A stretch of 32,518 bases of DNA, from positions 1-32,518 of the forward strand of contig JAFXYD010000100.1 of the NCBI GenBank assembly GCA_017541995.1, written 5' to 3'. Source of the DNA: Oscillospiraceae bacterium (lineage in GTDB: Bacteria > Bacillota > Clostridia > Oscillospirales > Oscillospiraceae). Position numbers and translations under genes: made by a program. The notes beneath the pieces were generated by a model. It worked only from the letters and a program-made list of their open reading frames with translations, ran no database searches and was not told the origin of the DNA. Below are positions 16,292-24,043 of the stretch, piece after piece (positions within the stretch are counted from its first letter, which is position 1; each line of letters begins with the position of its first letter).

Positions 16292-18619
16292 CTACGCTTC
16301 CGTCTTCTTCGTCTTTTTCGCCGTGGTTTTCTTTGCCGCAGGCTTCTTGGCGGTCGTTGTCTTCTTCACTGCCGTCGTTTTCTTCGCGGCGGACTTCCCG
16401 GCGGTCGTCTTCTTTGCTGCTGTCTTCCGGCCCGCCGTCTTCCCGGCGCCCTGCTCCTGATTCTCCGCTCCCTCCGCCGCCTCGGCGGCGTCTGCGGGCT
16501 GGGGCCGCTTATAGTAGCCCCGCTTGTCCTCAGGCAGGAAGTTCTCGCATTTTTCGTTGATGCAGAAGGGCTTCATGCGGCCCTTGCCGCTGCGCTTGAA
16601 CATGGTCTGGCCGCAGGCGGGGCAGTCCTGATCCGTGGGCACGTCCCAGGTCATGAAGCCGCACTCGGCGCCGGTCTCGCAGGCGTAGTAGGCGTAGCCC
16701 TTCTTGGACTTGCGCTTCAGCATTCCCGCGCCGCACCTGGGGCAGCGCCCCGGCATGTGCTCCACGATGGGCTTGGCGTTCTTGCACTCGGGGTAGCCCG
16801 GGCAGGCCAGGAACTTGCCGAAGCGGCCGTATTTCACCACCATGTTCCGCCCGCAGAGCTCGCAGACCTCGTCTGTGACCTCCTCGGGGACCTTGATGCG
16901 GGTGTCCTTCAGGGCCTCCTCGGCGTTCTCCATCTCCCGGTGGAAGCCGTCGTAGAAGTCCCGCAGCACCTGCTTGTAGTTCAGCTTTCCGGCTTCCACC
17001 TGGTCCAGCTTGTCCTCCATCCCGGCGGTGAATTCCACGTCGATGATGTCGTTGAAGCGATCCAGCATCAGCTGGGTCACCACCTCTCCCAGGGGGGTGG
17101 GCTCCAGCTTCTTGTCCTTCTTCACCACGTACTCCCGGTCCTGGATGGTGGAGACGATGGAGGCGTAGGTGGAGGGACGGCCCACGCCCTTTTCCTCCAT
17201 GGCCTTCACCAGGGTGGCCTCGGTGTAGCGGGCGGGGGGCTGGGTGAAATGCTGCTCGGGCTTGCTCTCCACGTGGCGGAGGGCCTCGCCCTCCCGCAGC
17301 TCGGGAAGGCTGTCCAGCTTTTCCTCGCCCTCGTCGTCCCGGCCCTCCTCATAGACGGCCAAAAAGCCGGAGAAGCGCAGGCTCTGGTGGTTGGAGCGGA
17401 AGCTGTGGCCCTTGCAGTCGGTGTCGATGGTGGCGGTGTCGTAGACCGCGTTGGACATCTGGCTGGCCACAAAGCGGCTCCAGATCAGCCGGTAGAGCCG
17501 CAGCTGGTCCCGGGTCAGATCCGCGGCCAGGCTGTCGGGGTCCAGGCGCACGTCGCTGGGGCGAATGGCCTCGTGGGCGTCCTGAGCCGCGCTCTTGGTC
17601 TTGAAGCGCCGGGGGCTGCCGGGGTGGTAGCTGCTGCCGTAGCGCTCCTGGATGAAGTCCTTGGCGGCGGCAAGGGCCTCCTCGGACAGGCGCAGGGAGT
17701 CGGTACGCATATAGGTGATCAGGCCCACCGTGCCGTGGCCGGTGACGTCCACGCCCTCATAGAGCTGCTGGGCGATGGCCATGGTGCGCTTGGGGGTCAT
17801 GTTCAGCTTGCGGGAGGCCTCCTGCTGGAGGGTGGAGGTGATGAAGGGAGGCGCCGGGGAGCGGCGCTTCTCGGCCTTCTTGATCTCCGTCACGGTGAAG
17901 CGCTGGCCCTGGATGTCCGTGAGAACGGCCACGGTCTCCTCCTCGTTGGCCAGGGTGCGCTTTTTGCCCTGCTCCCCGTGGTAATGGGCCTCAAAGCGGC
18001 CCGGCTGGCTCAGACATTCCAGGGTCACGTCCAGAGACCAGTATTCCTCCGGCACGAAGGCGCGGATCTCGTTCTCCCGCTCCACCACCATCCGGGTGGC
18101 CACGGACTGGACCCGGCCCGCGGAGAGGCCCCGGCGGACCTTCCGCCAGAGCAGGGGAGAGAGCTGATAGCCCACGATCCGGTCCAGGATGCGGCGGGCC
18201 TGCTGGGCGTCCACCAGGTCCTGGTCGATGTCCCTGGGCTCCCGGATGGCCTTGGTGACCACGCCCCGGGTGATTTCGTTGAAGGTGACCCGGCGGGTCT
18301 TGGCGGCGGGCAGCTTCAGCAGCTCCCGGATGTGCCAGGAAATGGCCTCGCCCTCCCGGTCCGGGTCGGTGGCGAGATAGACGGTGTCGGCCTTGTCGGC
18401 AGCCTTTTTCAGCTCCCGGATCAGATCGGCCTTCTCCTTCATGGGGATGTATTCCGGGGTGAAATCATGCTCCAGATCCACGCCCATGGTGCTCTTGGGC
18501 AGATCCCGCAGGTGGCCCATGCAGGCCTTCACCTGGAAGTCCGGCCCCAGATATTTTCCGATGGTTTTCGCCTTGGAGGGCGACTCCACGATCACAAGAT
18601 CGGGATTTTGTTTCGACAT
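16292..18619 (-). CDS. topA: DNA topoisomerase I
   Basis: This encodes a 775-residue type IA topoisomerase that relaxes negative supercoils. The Toprim domain has VESPSKAKTI (Glu12) and ATDPDREGE (Asp85, Asp87, Glu89). The active-site Tyr303 lies in TYMRTDSLRLS. About residues 580-725 hold three zinc-ribbon-like segments (CELCGR...CPGYPEC, CPRCG...CETGAEC, CPACG...CINEKC). The last 48 or so residues are a Lys/Ala/Thr-rich tail of AAKKTT-like units, resembling histone H1 tails and likely to bind DNA non-specifically. The ribosome site AGGAGG lies inside the last codons of dprA, 7 bases before this gene's start region, so expression is coupled to dprA. Confidence 0.97.
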   Translation of the reverse strand: MSKQNPDLVIVESPSKAKTIGKYLGPDFQVKACMGHLRDLPKSTMGVDLEHDFTPEYIPMKEKADLIRELKKAADKADTVYLATDPDREGEAISWHIRELLKLPAAKTRRVTFNEITRGVVTKAIREPRDIDQDLVDAQQARRILDRIVGYQLSPLLWRKVRRGLSAGRVQSVATRMVVERENEIRAFVPEEYWSLDVTLECLSQPGRFEAHYHGEQGKKRTLANEEETVAVLTDIQGQRFTVTEIKKAEKRRSPAPPFITSTLQQEASRKLNMTPKRTMAIAQQLYEGVDVTGHGTVGLITYMRTDSLRLSEEALAAAKDFIQERYGSSYHPGSPRRFKTKSAAQDAHEAIRPSDVRLDPDSLAADLTRDQLRLYRLIWSRFVASQMSNAVYDTATIDTDCKGHSFRSNHQSLRFSGFLAVYEEGRDDEGEEKLDSLPELREGEALRHVESKPEQHFTQPPARYTEATLVKAMEEKGVGRPSTYASIVSTIQDREYVVKKDKKLEPTPLGEVVTQLMLDRFNDIIDVEFTAGMEDKLDQVEAGKLNYKQVLRDFYDGFHREMENAEEALKDTRIKVPEEVTDEVCELCGRNMVVKYGRFGKFLACPGYPECKNAKPIVEHMPGRCPRCGAGMLKRKSKKGYAYYACETGAECGFMTWDVPTDQDCPACGQTMFKRSGKGRMKPFCINEKCENFLPEDKRGYYKRPQPADAAEAAEGAENQEQGAGKTAGRKTAAKKTTAGKSAAKKTTAVKKTTTAKKPAAKKTTAKKTKKTEA

Positions 18620-18626
18620 AGTTGGC

Positions 18627-19808
18627 TTATCCTCCTGAGAGTTCGTATAGTTTCCCAGGCTTCTGGGTAATGACGCGCTTGATTTGCAGCAGGGTCAGCT
18701 GGGGCAGCACCTGCGCCGCCGGGAGCCCGAGCCGGTCGATGAGGGCGTCCAGCTGCATGGGACCGCCGGACAGGGCCTGGACGATCTGCCGCTGCGCGGG
18801 GCTGAGATTCGACAGATCGAGCTCCGCCTTTGGCGGAGCGGAACGAGCGTCCCCTACAGGCCCGGATCCCTGATCCTTGATCCCCGATCCCTCATTTTGC
18901 ATTTTGCATTTTGCATCTTGCATTCTTACAACGCCCGGGTAGCGGAACTCGTAGCGCCGCAGCACGTCCCAGCCGGAGGCGGCGGCGAAGGCTCCGTCCC
19001 GGAGCAGGGCGTTGCAGCCCCGGCAGAGGGGGTCCTCCGGGTCGCCGGGGACGGCGAAGACCTCCCGGCCCTGGGCCGCGGCCCAGCGGGCGGTAATCAG
19101 AGAGCCGCTGTTTTCCGCGGCCCGGATCACCACCACCGCGTCGGAGAGGGCGCTGATGAGGCGGTTTCGTACGGGGAAATTCCGGGCGTTGGGGGCGGTG
19201 CCGGGGGGATACTCCGAAAGCAGGCAGCCCTGCTCCGCCACCCGGGCGTAGAGGGCGGCGTTTTCCCTGGGATAGATCTGATCCGGGCCGCAGCCCAGCA
19301 CCCCCAGGACGGCGCCCCCGCAGTCCAGGGCGCCCTCGGCGCTCTGGGCGTCGATGCCCTTTGCCATGCCGGTGCAGACGCTGCCGCCGCAGGCGGCGAT
19401 CTCCCGGCCCAGCCGCCGGGCCAGCTCCAGGCCCCGGGCGTCCGCGTCCCGGGCGCCCACCAGCCCGATGATGGGCCGGTCCTCCCCGGGCAGACGCCCC
19501 TTGAAGTAGAGCAGGGCGGGGGCGTCCTCCTGCAGCCGCAGCCGGGAGGGATAGTCCCGGTCCGCCAGGGTCACAGCCCCCACGCCGCTTGCCCGGCAGC
19601 GCTCCAGCACCGCCCGGGCGAAGTCCAGGTCCTTGTCCAGCAGGCTCCGCTGCTGGGCGGGGGGGACGCCGACCCGGGCCAGGGCCTCCCGGTCGGCGGC
19701 GTAGATCGCCTCGGGCGAGCCGAACAGCCGCAGAAGCTGCCGCTGTCCCTTGGCCCCGATCCGGGGCCGACGGCTCAGCCAGATCCAGTACAAAGAATTG
19801 TTATCCAT
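18627..19808 (-). CDS. dprA: DNA-processing protein DprA with a repeat-derived linker
   Basis: This encodes a 393-residue protein that loads RecA onto incoming single-stranded DNA during transformation. The Rossmann-like core is intact: GLVGARDADARGLELARRLG, CTGMAKGIDAQSAEGAL, VLGCGPDQIYPRENAALY, NFPVRNRLISALSDAVVVIRA and SGSLITARWAAAQGREVFAVPG. The C-terminal winged helix is at about 325-393. Between them (about residues 295-330) lies a run of unconserved residues, RMQDAKCKMQNEGSGIKDQGSG and following, encoded by short tandem repeats. The start at 19808 gives MDNNSLYWIWLS; an in-frame GTG at 19823 is possible, and neither has a strong ribosome site. It is co-oriented with topA and the upstream rRNA methyltransferase. 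Confidence 0.95.
   Translation of the reverse strand: MDNNSLYWIWLSRRPRIGAKGQRQLLRLFGSPEAIYAADREALARVGVPPAQQRSLLDKDLDFARAVLERCRASGVGAVTLADRDYPSRLRLQEDAPALLYFKGRLPGEDRPIIGLVGARDADARGLELARRLGREIAACGGSVCTGMAKGIDAQSAEGALDCGGAVLGVLGCGPDQIYPRENAALYARVAEQGCLLSEYPPGTAPNARNFPVRNRLISALSDAVVVIRAAENSGSLITARWAAAQGREVFAVPGDPEDPLCRGCNALLRDGAFAAASGWDVLRRYEFRYPGVVRMQDAKCKMQNEGSGIKDQGSGPVGDARSAPPKAELDLSNLSPAQRQIVQALSGGPMQLDALIDRLGLPAAQVLPQLTLLQIKRVITQKPGKLYELSGG
18821..18928. repeat. Repeat-derived segment inside dprA
   Basis: On the plus strand this holds a CTCCGCC/GGCGGAG hairpin, a CGTCCCCTACAGG piece of the GTAGGG family, five GATCC units, then four TTTTGCAT-like units. All are found in intergenic repeats elsewhere in the window. 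The segment keeps the dprA frame open for about 36 codons. Confidence 0.75.
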
Positions 19809-19824
19809 ACAGCTTGTCAACACG

Positions 19825-19853
19825 GACGGCAGAGTGCCGTCCCTACATTTCTC
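19825..19853. repeat. GTAGGGACGGC hairpin between rRNA methyltransferase and dprA
   Basis: GGACGGC aga GTGCCGTCC, followed by CTACA. This is a member of the GTAGGG palindrome family also seen at 338-360, 31760-31785, 32413-32438 and 32472-32494. It occupies almost the whole 34-base gap. Confidence 0.65.
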
Positions 19854-20595
19854 TTCTCAGCTCCCAGAGCAGCACCGTGGCCGCCACGGCGGCGTTCAGG
19901 GACTCGCAGCGGGGGGACATGGGGATGATGAGGGTCCGCTGGGCCGCCTCCAGATAGGGCGCGCTGACCCCCTGGCCCTCGGTGCCGATGACGGTGACGC
20001 AGCCCTTGAGATCCGCCCTGCGGATGTCCTCCGCCCGGTCTGAGAGGGCGGTGACGCAGAGGGGGATGCGCCGATCCCGGCACTGGGCCAGAATCTCCTC
20101 CGCGGCGGCCTGGAGGGGCGGCCTGCGGAATACGGCTCCCATGGTGGCCCGGACGGTCTTCTCCCCGTAGGGATCGGCGCAGCCGTCGGAGAGCACCACC
20201 GGCACCTCAAAGGCGTCGGCAGCCCGGAGTATGGTGCCCAGGTTGCCGGGGTCCTGGATCCCGTCCAGGATCAGACTGCCGGGTCTGAGCTCCAGGGGCT
20301 CCGGCTCCGGCATCCGGCACAGGGCCAGCACCCCCTGGGGGGTCTCCATCCGGGAGATCTCCTTCATGAGCCCCTCGGGCATCCGCAGCTCCCGCACCCC
20401 GGGGGGCACGGGAAAGTCCACACCCTCCCGCAGCAGCAGGGCCTCCACGCCGAGACCCCAGCGCAGAGCCTCCTCCACCAGCTTGGTGCCGTCGGCCACA
20501 AAGGCCCGGCACTCATAGCGATATTTCCGGCTGGCCATCAGCTTGCGCACGTGCTGCACCGTGCTGTTGGCCTTCGATGTGATCCATTCGGGCAC
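19843..20595 (-). CDS. SpoU/TrmH-family RNA 2'-O-methyltransferase (RlmB-like)
   Basis: This encodes a 250-residue SAM-dependent ribose methyltransferase, probably for 23S rRNA. The N-terminal substrate-binding segment contains VQHVRKLMASRKYRYECRAF, then ADGTKLVEEAL. The SPOUT knot carries all three motifs: LDGIQDPGNLGTILRAADAF, VIGTEGQGVS, and IPMSPRCESLNAAVAATVLLWE. The start is a GTG at 20595, chosen because AAAGGAGG lies 7-8 bases upstream and the protein then begins MPEWITSKANSTVQHV, a typical start for this family. It heads the group continuing with dprA and topA. The exact target nucleotide cannot be assigned; TsnR-type and RlmB-type enzymes share these motifs. Confidence 0.93.
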   Translation of the reverse strand: MPEWITSKANSTVQHVRKLMASRKYRYECRAFVADGTKLVEEALRWGLGVEALLLREGVDFPVPPGVRELRMPEGLMKEISRMETPQGVLALCRMPEPEPLELRPGSLILDGIQDPGNLGTILRAADAFEVPVVLSDGCADPYGEKTVRATMGAVFRRPPLQAAAEEILAQCRDRRIPLCVTALSDRAEDIRRADLKGCVTVIGTEGQGVSAPYLEAAQRTLIIPMSPRCESLNAAVAATVLLWELRREM

Positions 20596-20651
20596 GGCGG
20601 CCCCTCCTTTATCCCCCGGGGGCGCGCCCCCGATAAATCCTATTCTAATGT

Positions 20652-20680
20652 ATCGTAACATAATTTTCCCTCGAATGCAA
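20652..20680 (-). promoter_or_regulatory. Possible promoter of the rRNA methyltransferase-dprA-topA group
   Basis: On the minus strand, TTGCAT (20675-20680) is followed after 17 bases by TACGAT (20652-20657). The matches are weak, but this is the only AT-rich patch in the divergent gap. A CCCCCGGGGGCGCGCCCCCG palindrome (about 20612-20631) lies between it and the start codon. Confidence 0.4.
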
Positions 20681-20832
20681 GAAAAAAATGACGCGTCCGG
20701 CCGGGAGGGGAAAAACAGGGCGGGGTCAATCGGCGGAAAAGCCCCGGGGGAACCCCGGACGTCCTGCCCGCCGGGGCATAAGCGGGCCGAAGCCGGCATA
20801 GAATGCAGCATCCTGCACACGGAGGTACAAGC

Positions 20833-22035
20833 ATGGAGCTTTACGAGCTGGCGCTGGCGCGGGCGGGCGCGCCCAGCCTTTCGGAATTTCAGCGGCGGGA
20901 GGGGCTGCCCCCCACGGGCCGGGCGGACGGGCCCAGCTGGGCAGCGCTGCTGCCCTGGCTGCGGGGCTATCGGGTCTATCGGGTGGCCCCGGGGGACAGC
21001 TACAGCCGCATCGCGGCCCGCTTCGGCACCACGGTCCGGGCCCTCATCACCGCCAACCCCAACCAGGACCCCCTGCGGCTCTACGTGGACCAGCTGCTGA
21101 CGGTGCCCCTGGGCTTCGACGTGGTGCCCACGGACCGGCCCTTCAGCTACGAGCTGCTCTGCCTCTGCCTGGAGGGCCTGACGGCCCGCTATCCCTTTCT
21201 GAGCCTGCGGGCCGTGGGGGAGAGCGCCTACGGGCGCAAGCTCTGGCAGCTCGCCGTGGGCCTGGGGCCCCGGCGGGTGCTCTACAACGCCGCCCACCAC
21301 GCCAACGAGTGGATCACCGTGCCCCTGCTGATGAAGTTTTTGGAGTCCTACGCCCGGGCCATCTCCGAAAACGGGCGGATCTTCGGCTTCGAGGCCCAGG
21401 CCCTCTACCAGCGGACCACCCTGCATCTGCTGCCCATGGTGAACCCCGACGGGGTGGATCTGGTCACCGGGGGCCTGCGGGAGGGGGAGCCGGGCTGGGA
21501 GGCGGCCCGGCGGCTGGGGGAGAACTACCCGGATATTCCCTTCCCGGCGGGCTGGAAGGCCAATCTCCGGGGGGTGGATATCAACCTCAACTACCCGGCC
21601 TACTGGGAGCAGGCCCGGTCCAACAAATTCGCCCAGGGCTATACCCGCCCCGGCCCCCGGGACTACGTGGGCCCGGGGCCCCTCTCGGAGCCGGAGTCCG
21701 AGGCCCTGGTGCGGCTGACAGAGCGCCTGGCCCCGGTGCTGACCCAGAGCTGGCACAGCCAGGGGAACGTGATCTACTGGAGGTTTCTGAACATGGAGCC
21801 CGCCGGGGCCCGGGCGCTGGGGGAGCGCTTTGCCCAGGTCTCGGGCTACAGCCTGGAGGAGGTGCCCTACAGCTCGGGCTTCGCGGGCTACAAGGACTGG
21901 TTCATCCTCAGCCGGGACCGCCCCGGCTATACCTTGGAGGTGGGCAGCGGCGAGAACCCCCTGCCCCTGGCCCAGTTTCCGGATATTTATGCCAGAAGCC
22001 TGGGGATTTTGACCCTGGGACTTGCGGAGAGCTGA
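20833..22035 (+). CDS. PG-binding / LysM / M14 peptidoglycan endopeptidase
   Basis: This encodes a 400-residue protein. Residues about 13-43 match a peptidoglycan-binding repeat (LSEFQRREGLPPTGRADGPS). Residues 46-95 are a LysM domain (YRVAPGDSYSRIAARFGTTV). Residues about 103-400 are a zinc carboxypeptidase-fold M14 domain with HHANEW (His156, Glu159), His308 in QSWHSQGN, substrate Arg247 in RGVDINLNYP and catalytic Glu369 in YTLEVGSGENP. The nearest known type is gamma-D-glutamyl-diamino acid endopeptidase I of Lysinibacillus and YqgT of Bacillus. There is no signal peptide, which suggests mother-cell or spore-associated action, or non-classical export. The start at 20833 has a GGAGGT site; an upstream ATG does not. 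It is monocistronic, with a terminator downstream. Confidence 0.92.
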   Translation: MELYELALARAGAPSLSEFQRREGLPPTGRADGPSWAALLPWLRGYRVYRVAPGDSYSRIAARFGTTVRALITANPNQDPLRLYVDQLLTVPLGFDVVPTDRPFSYELLCLCLEGLTARYPFLSLRAVGESAYGRKLWQLAVGLGPRRVLYNAAHHANEWITVPLLMKFLESYARAISENGRIFGFEAQALYQRTTLHLLPMVNPDGVDLVTGGLREGEPGWEAARRLGENYPDIPFPAGWKANLRGVDINLNYPAYWEQARSNKFAQGYTRPGPRDYVGPGPLSEPESEALVRLTERLAPVLTQSWHSQGNVIYWRFLNMEPAGARALGERFAQVSGYSLEEVPYSSGFAGYKDWFILSRDRPGYTLEVGSGENPLPLAQFPDIYARSLGILTLGLAES

Positions 22036-22047
22036 AATATCGTGTAT

Positions 22048-22085
22048 AATAGCAGGGATCGGGAACCGATCCCTGTTATTTTTCG
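22048..22085 (+). terminator. Intrinsic terminator after the M14 gene
   Basis: AGCAGGGATCGG gaa CCGATCCCTGTT, followed by ATTTTT. A TATAAT at 22045-22050 lies directly in front and is probably part of the A-rich arm, not a promoter. Confidence 0.85.
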
Positions 22086-22150
22086 TCTTATTTTCCGTCT
22101 ATATATAGAGGCATAAAGCGCAAACCACAGCGAAAAGGGAGATTTGCCAC

Positions 22151-23080
22151 ATGAATACCATTCAGAAGATCATTGCGGAGCTGCGCAAGGCCGTCCAGGG
22201 CAAGGACCAGGTGCTGATCTGGATGCTCATGACCATCCTGGCCGACGGCAACATTCTGCTGGAGGACATCCCCGGCGTGGGGAAGACCACCATCGCCCTG
22301 GCCTTTTCCCGGGCCCTGGGCCTGGACTACGGCCGGGTGCAGTTCAACCCCGACGTGCTGCCCTCCGACATCACCGGCTATTCCGTCTATGACAAGCAGA
22401 GCGGCCGGATGAGCTACCAGAAGGGCGCCATTCTCTGCAATCTGTTCCTGGCGGACGAGCTGAACCGGGCCACCTCCCGGACCCAGTCCGCCCTGCTGGA
22501 GGCCATGGAGGAGGGCCAGGTCACCGTGGACGGCGTGACCCACCCCCTGCCCCGGCCCTTCACCGTTATCGCCACCCAGAACCCCACCGGCGCCGCCGGT
22601 ACGCAGCTGCTGCCCGACTCCCAGATGGACCGCTTCACCGTCCGCCTCAGCGTGGGCTATCCCAAGGCCCGGGACGAGCGGGAGATGGTGCTGCTGCGGC
22701 AAAACGGCGTCAACCCCCTGGACCAGGTGGCCCAGGTGCTGAACCGGGGCGAGCTGATCGCCATGCAGGAGGCCGTCAGCCGGGTCTACATCAAGGAAAC
22801 CGTGGTGGACTACGTGGTGGCCCTCATCAGCCAGACCCGGCAGCACCCCCAGATCAGCCGGGGGGCCAGCCCCCGGGCCACCCTGGCGGTGGTGGCGATG
22901 GCCAAGGCCACGGCCTTTATGAACGGCCGGGACTACGTGATCCCCGAGGACGTGAAGACCGTCTTTGCCGGCACCGTAGCCCACCGGCTGCTGCTTTCGC
23001 CGGACGCCCAGGCCCAGGGCCAGCGGGAGGAGCAGATCCTGGGCACGCTGCTGGATCGGGTTCCGGCGCCGGGAGTGTAA
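22151..23080 (+). CDS. MoxR-family AAA+ ATPase
   Basis: This encodes a 309-residue cytoplasmic ATPase thought to act as a chaperone or activator for the products of its neighbours. It has Walker A (EDIPGVGKTT, about residues 38-47), Walker B (LFLADELNRA, about 99-108), ATQNP as sensor 1 (about 142-146), LPDSQMDRF as the arginine-finger region and a lid domain with SRGASPRATLAVVAMAKA. Length is normal. The start has an AAAAGGGAG site. It is first in a compact operon with DUF58 (3-base gap) and transglutaminase (8-base overlap). This MoxR-DUF58-TgpA-like trio is widespread; a role in envelope or peptide processing is inferred, not proven. Confidence 0.95.
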   Translation: MNTIQKIIAELRKAVQGKDQVLIWMLMTILADGNILLEDIPGVGKTTIALAFSRALGLDYGRVQFNPDVLPSDITGYSVYDKQSGRMSYQKGAILCNLFLADELNRATSRTQSALLEAMEEGQVTVDGVTHPLPRPFTVIATQNPTGAAGTQLLPDSQMDRFTVRLSVGYPKARDEREMVLLRQNGVNPLDQVAQVLNRGELIAMQEAVSRVYIKETVVDYVVALISQTRQHPQISRGASPRATLAVVAMAKATAFMNGRDYVIPEDVKTVFAGTVAHRLLLSPDAQAQGQREEQILGTLLDRVPAPGV

Positions 23081-23083
23081 GCG

Positions 23084-24043
23084 ATGGCTGTCAACCGTTT
23101 GCTCTATCTGGGCCTGCTGGTGCTGAGCGCGGTGTTCTACTTCGCCAGCGCCACCTGGTTTTCCTGGCTGCTGCTGGTGCTGATGCTGGCGCTGCCCCTG
23201 CTGAGCCTGCTGGCCTCCCTGCCCGCCATGCTCTCCTGCCGCCTGGAGGCGGAGCTGCCGGCCAGCGTGGAGCAGGGCGCCCGGGCGCTGCTGCATCTGA
23301 AGCTCCGCTCCTGGTGGGTCCTGCCCCTGCCCGACGCCCAGATCCGGCTGAATCTCCGCACCCGGGACCGGGAAAAGGATATGCGCTATCTCAGCCGCCT
23401 GTCCCGGACCGAGGGCGTGCTGGCCCTGCCCGCGGAGGAGTGCGGCTTCCTGGCCGCCGAGTTCAAGCGGGGCCGGGTCTATGACGCGCTGGGCCTGTTC
23501 CGTCTGCCCATGCGGCTGCCCAAGCCCGAGCCCATGGCCATACTGCCCCCGGAGCGGCGGCCGGAGCCCATGCCCCGGCTGGACCAGCTGCTCCAGCAGC
23601 AGCTCAAGCCCAAGCCCGGCGGCGGCAGCGCCGAGATCCACGAGCACCGGGCCTACCGCCCCGGGGATCCGGTGAAGGACATCCACTGGAAGCTCTCCCT
23701 CAAGACCGACGAGCTCATCGTCCGGGAGGCCCAGCAGCCCCTGCGGCGGAAGATCGTCCTGGCCCTGCATACCCCCCACGGCGCCCGGGAGCGGGCGGAA
23801 AGCCTGGGGGCCTTCCGCTGGCTTTCCCGCTGGCTCATCGAGAACAACGTGCCCCATACCGCGGTCTGGATGGACGGCGAGGCGCTGCAAAGCCGCTCCG
23901 TCAGCTGCGAGGCGGACTGGATGCAGGCCCTTCGGGGGGCCTGCCTGGCCCCGGAAAGCTCCGCGGAGCTGCCCCAGCCCCTGCCCATCGAGGCCGACTG
24001 GGTCTGCCCCGTGGGGGGAAAGGGGGGGCGCGCCCATGAATAA
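23084..24043 (+). CDS. DUF58 membrane protein
   Basis: This encodes a 319-residue protein with two N-terminal membrane helices (about residues 7-22 and 26-46), then an extracytoplasmic or cytoplasmic beta region and the DUF58 core. The diagnostic segment is HEHRAYRPGDPVKDIHWK followed by LSLKTDELIVRE (about residues 186-216). DUF58 proteins carry a von Willebrand A-like fold and are encoded next to MoxR ATPases; their biochemical role is unknown. The gene starts 3 bases after the moxR stop and its end overlaps the transglutaminase start by 8 bases, so all three are probably made in fixed ratio. Confidence 0.93.
   Translation: MAVNRLLYLGLLVLSAVFYFASATWFSWLLLVLMLALPLLSLLASLPAMLSCRLEAELPASVEQGARALLHLKLRSWWVLPLPDAQIRLNLRTRDREKDMRYLSRLSRTEGVLALPAEECGFLAAEFKRGRVYDALGLFRLPMRLPKPEPMAILPPERRPEPMPRLDQLLQQQLKPKPGGGSAEIHEHRAYRPGDPVKDIHWKLSLKTDELIVREAQQPLRRKIVLALHTPHGARERAESLGAFRWLSRWLIENNVPHTAVWMDGEALQSRSVSCEADWMQALRGACLAPESSAELPQPLPIEADWVCPVGGKGGRAHE

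Noticed and set aside
16100-18670. An 856-codon plus-strand frame opposite topA
   Set aside because: Antisense shadow. Composition is Gly/Leu/Val/His-rich without motifs, while topA is complete on the other strand.
20596-21756. N-terminal extension of the rRNA methyltransferase to a 637-residue protein
   Set aside because: The extra part is antisense to the M14 gene. A GTG with AAAGGAGG at 20595 gives the expected family start.
22041-22050. TATAAT considered as a promoter for the moxR operon
   Set aside because: No good -35 at proper spacing (TTGCGG only), and a terminator hairpin would lie directly downstream of the start.
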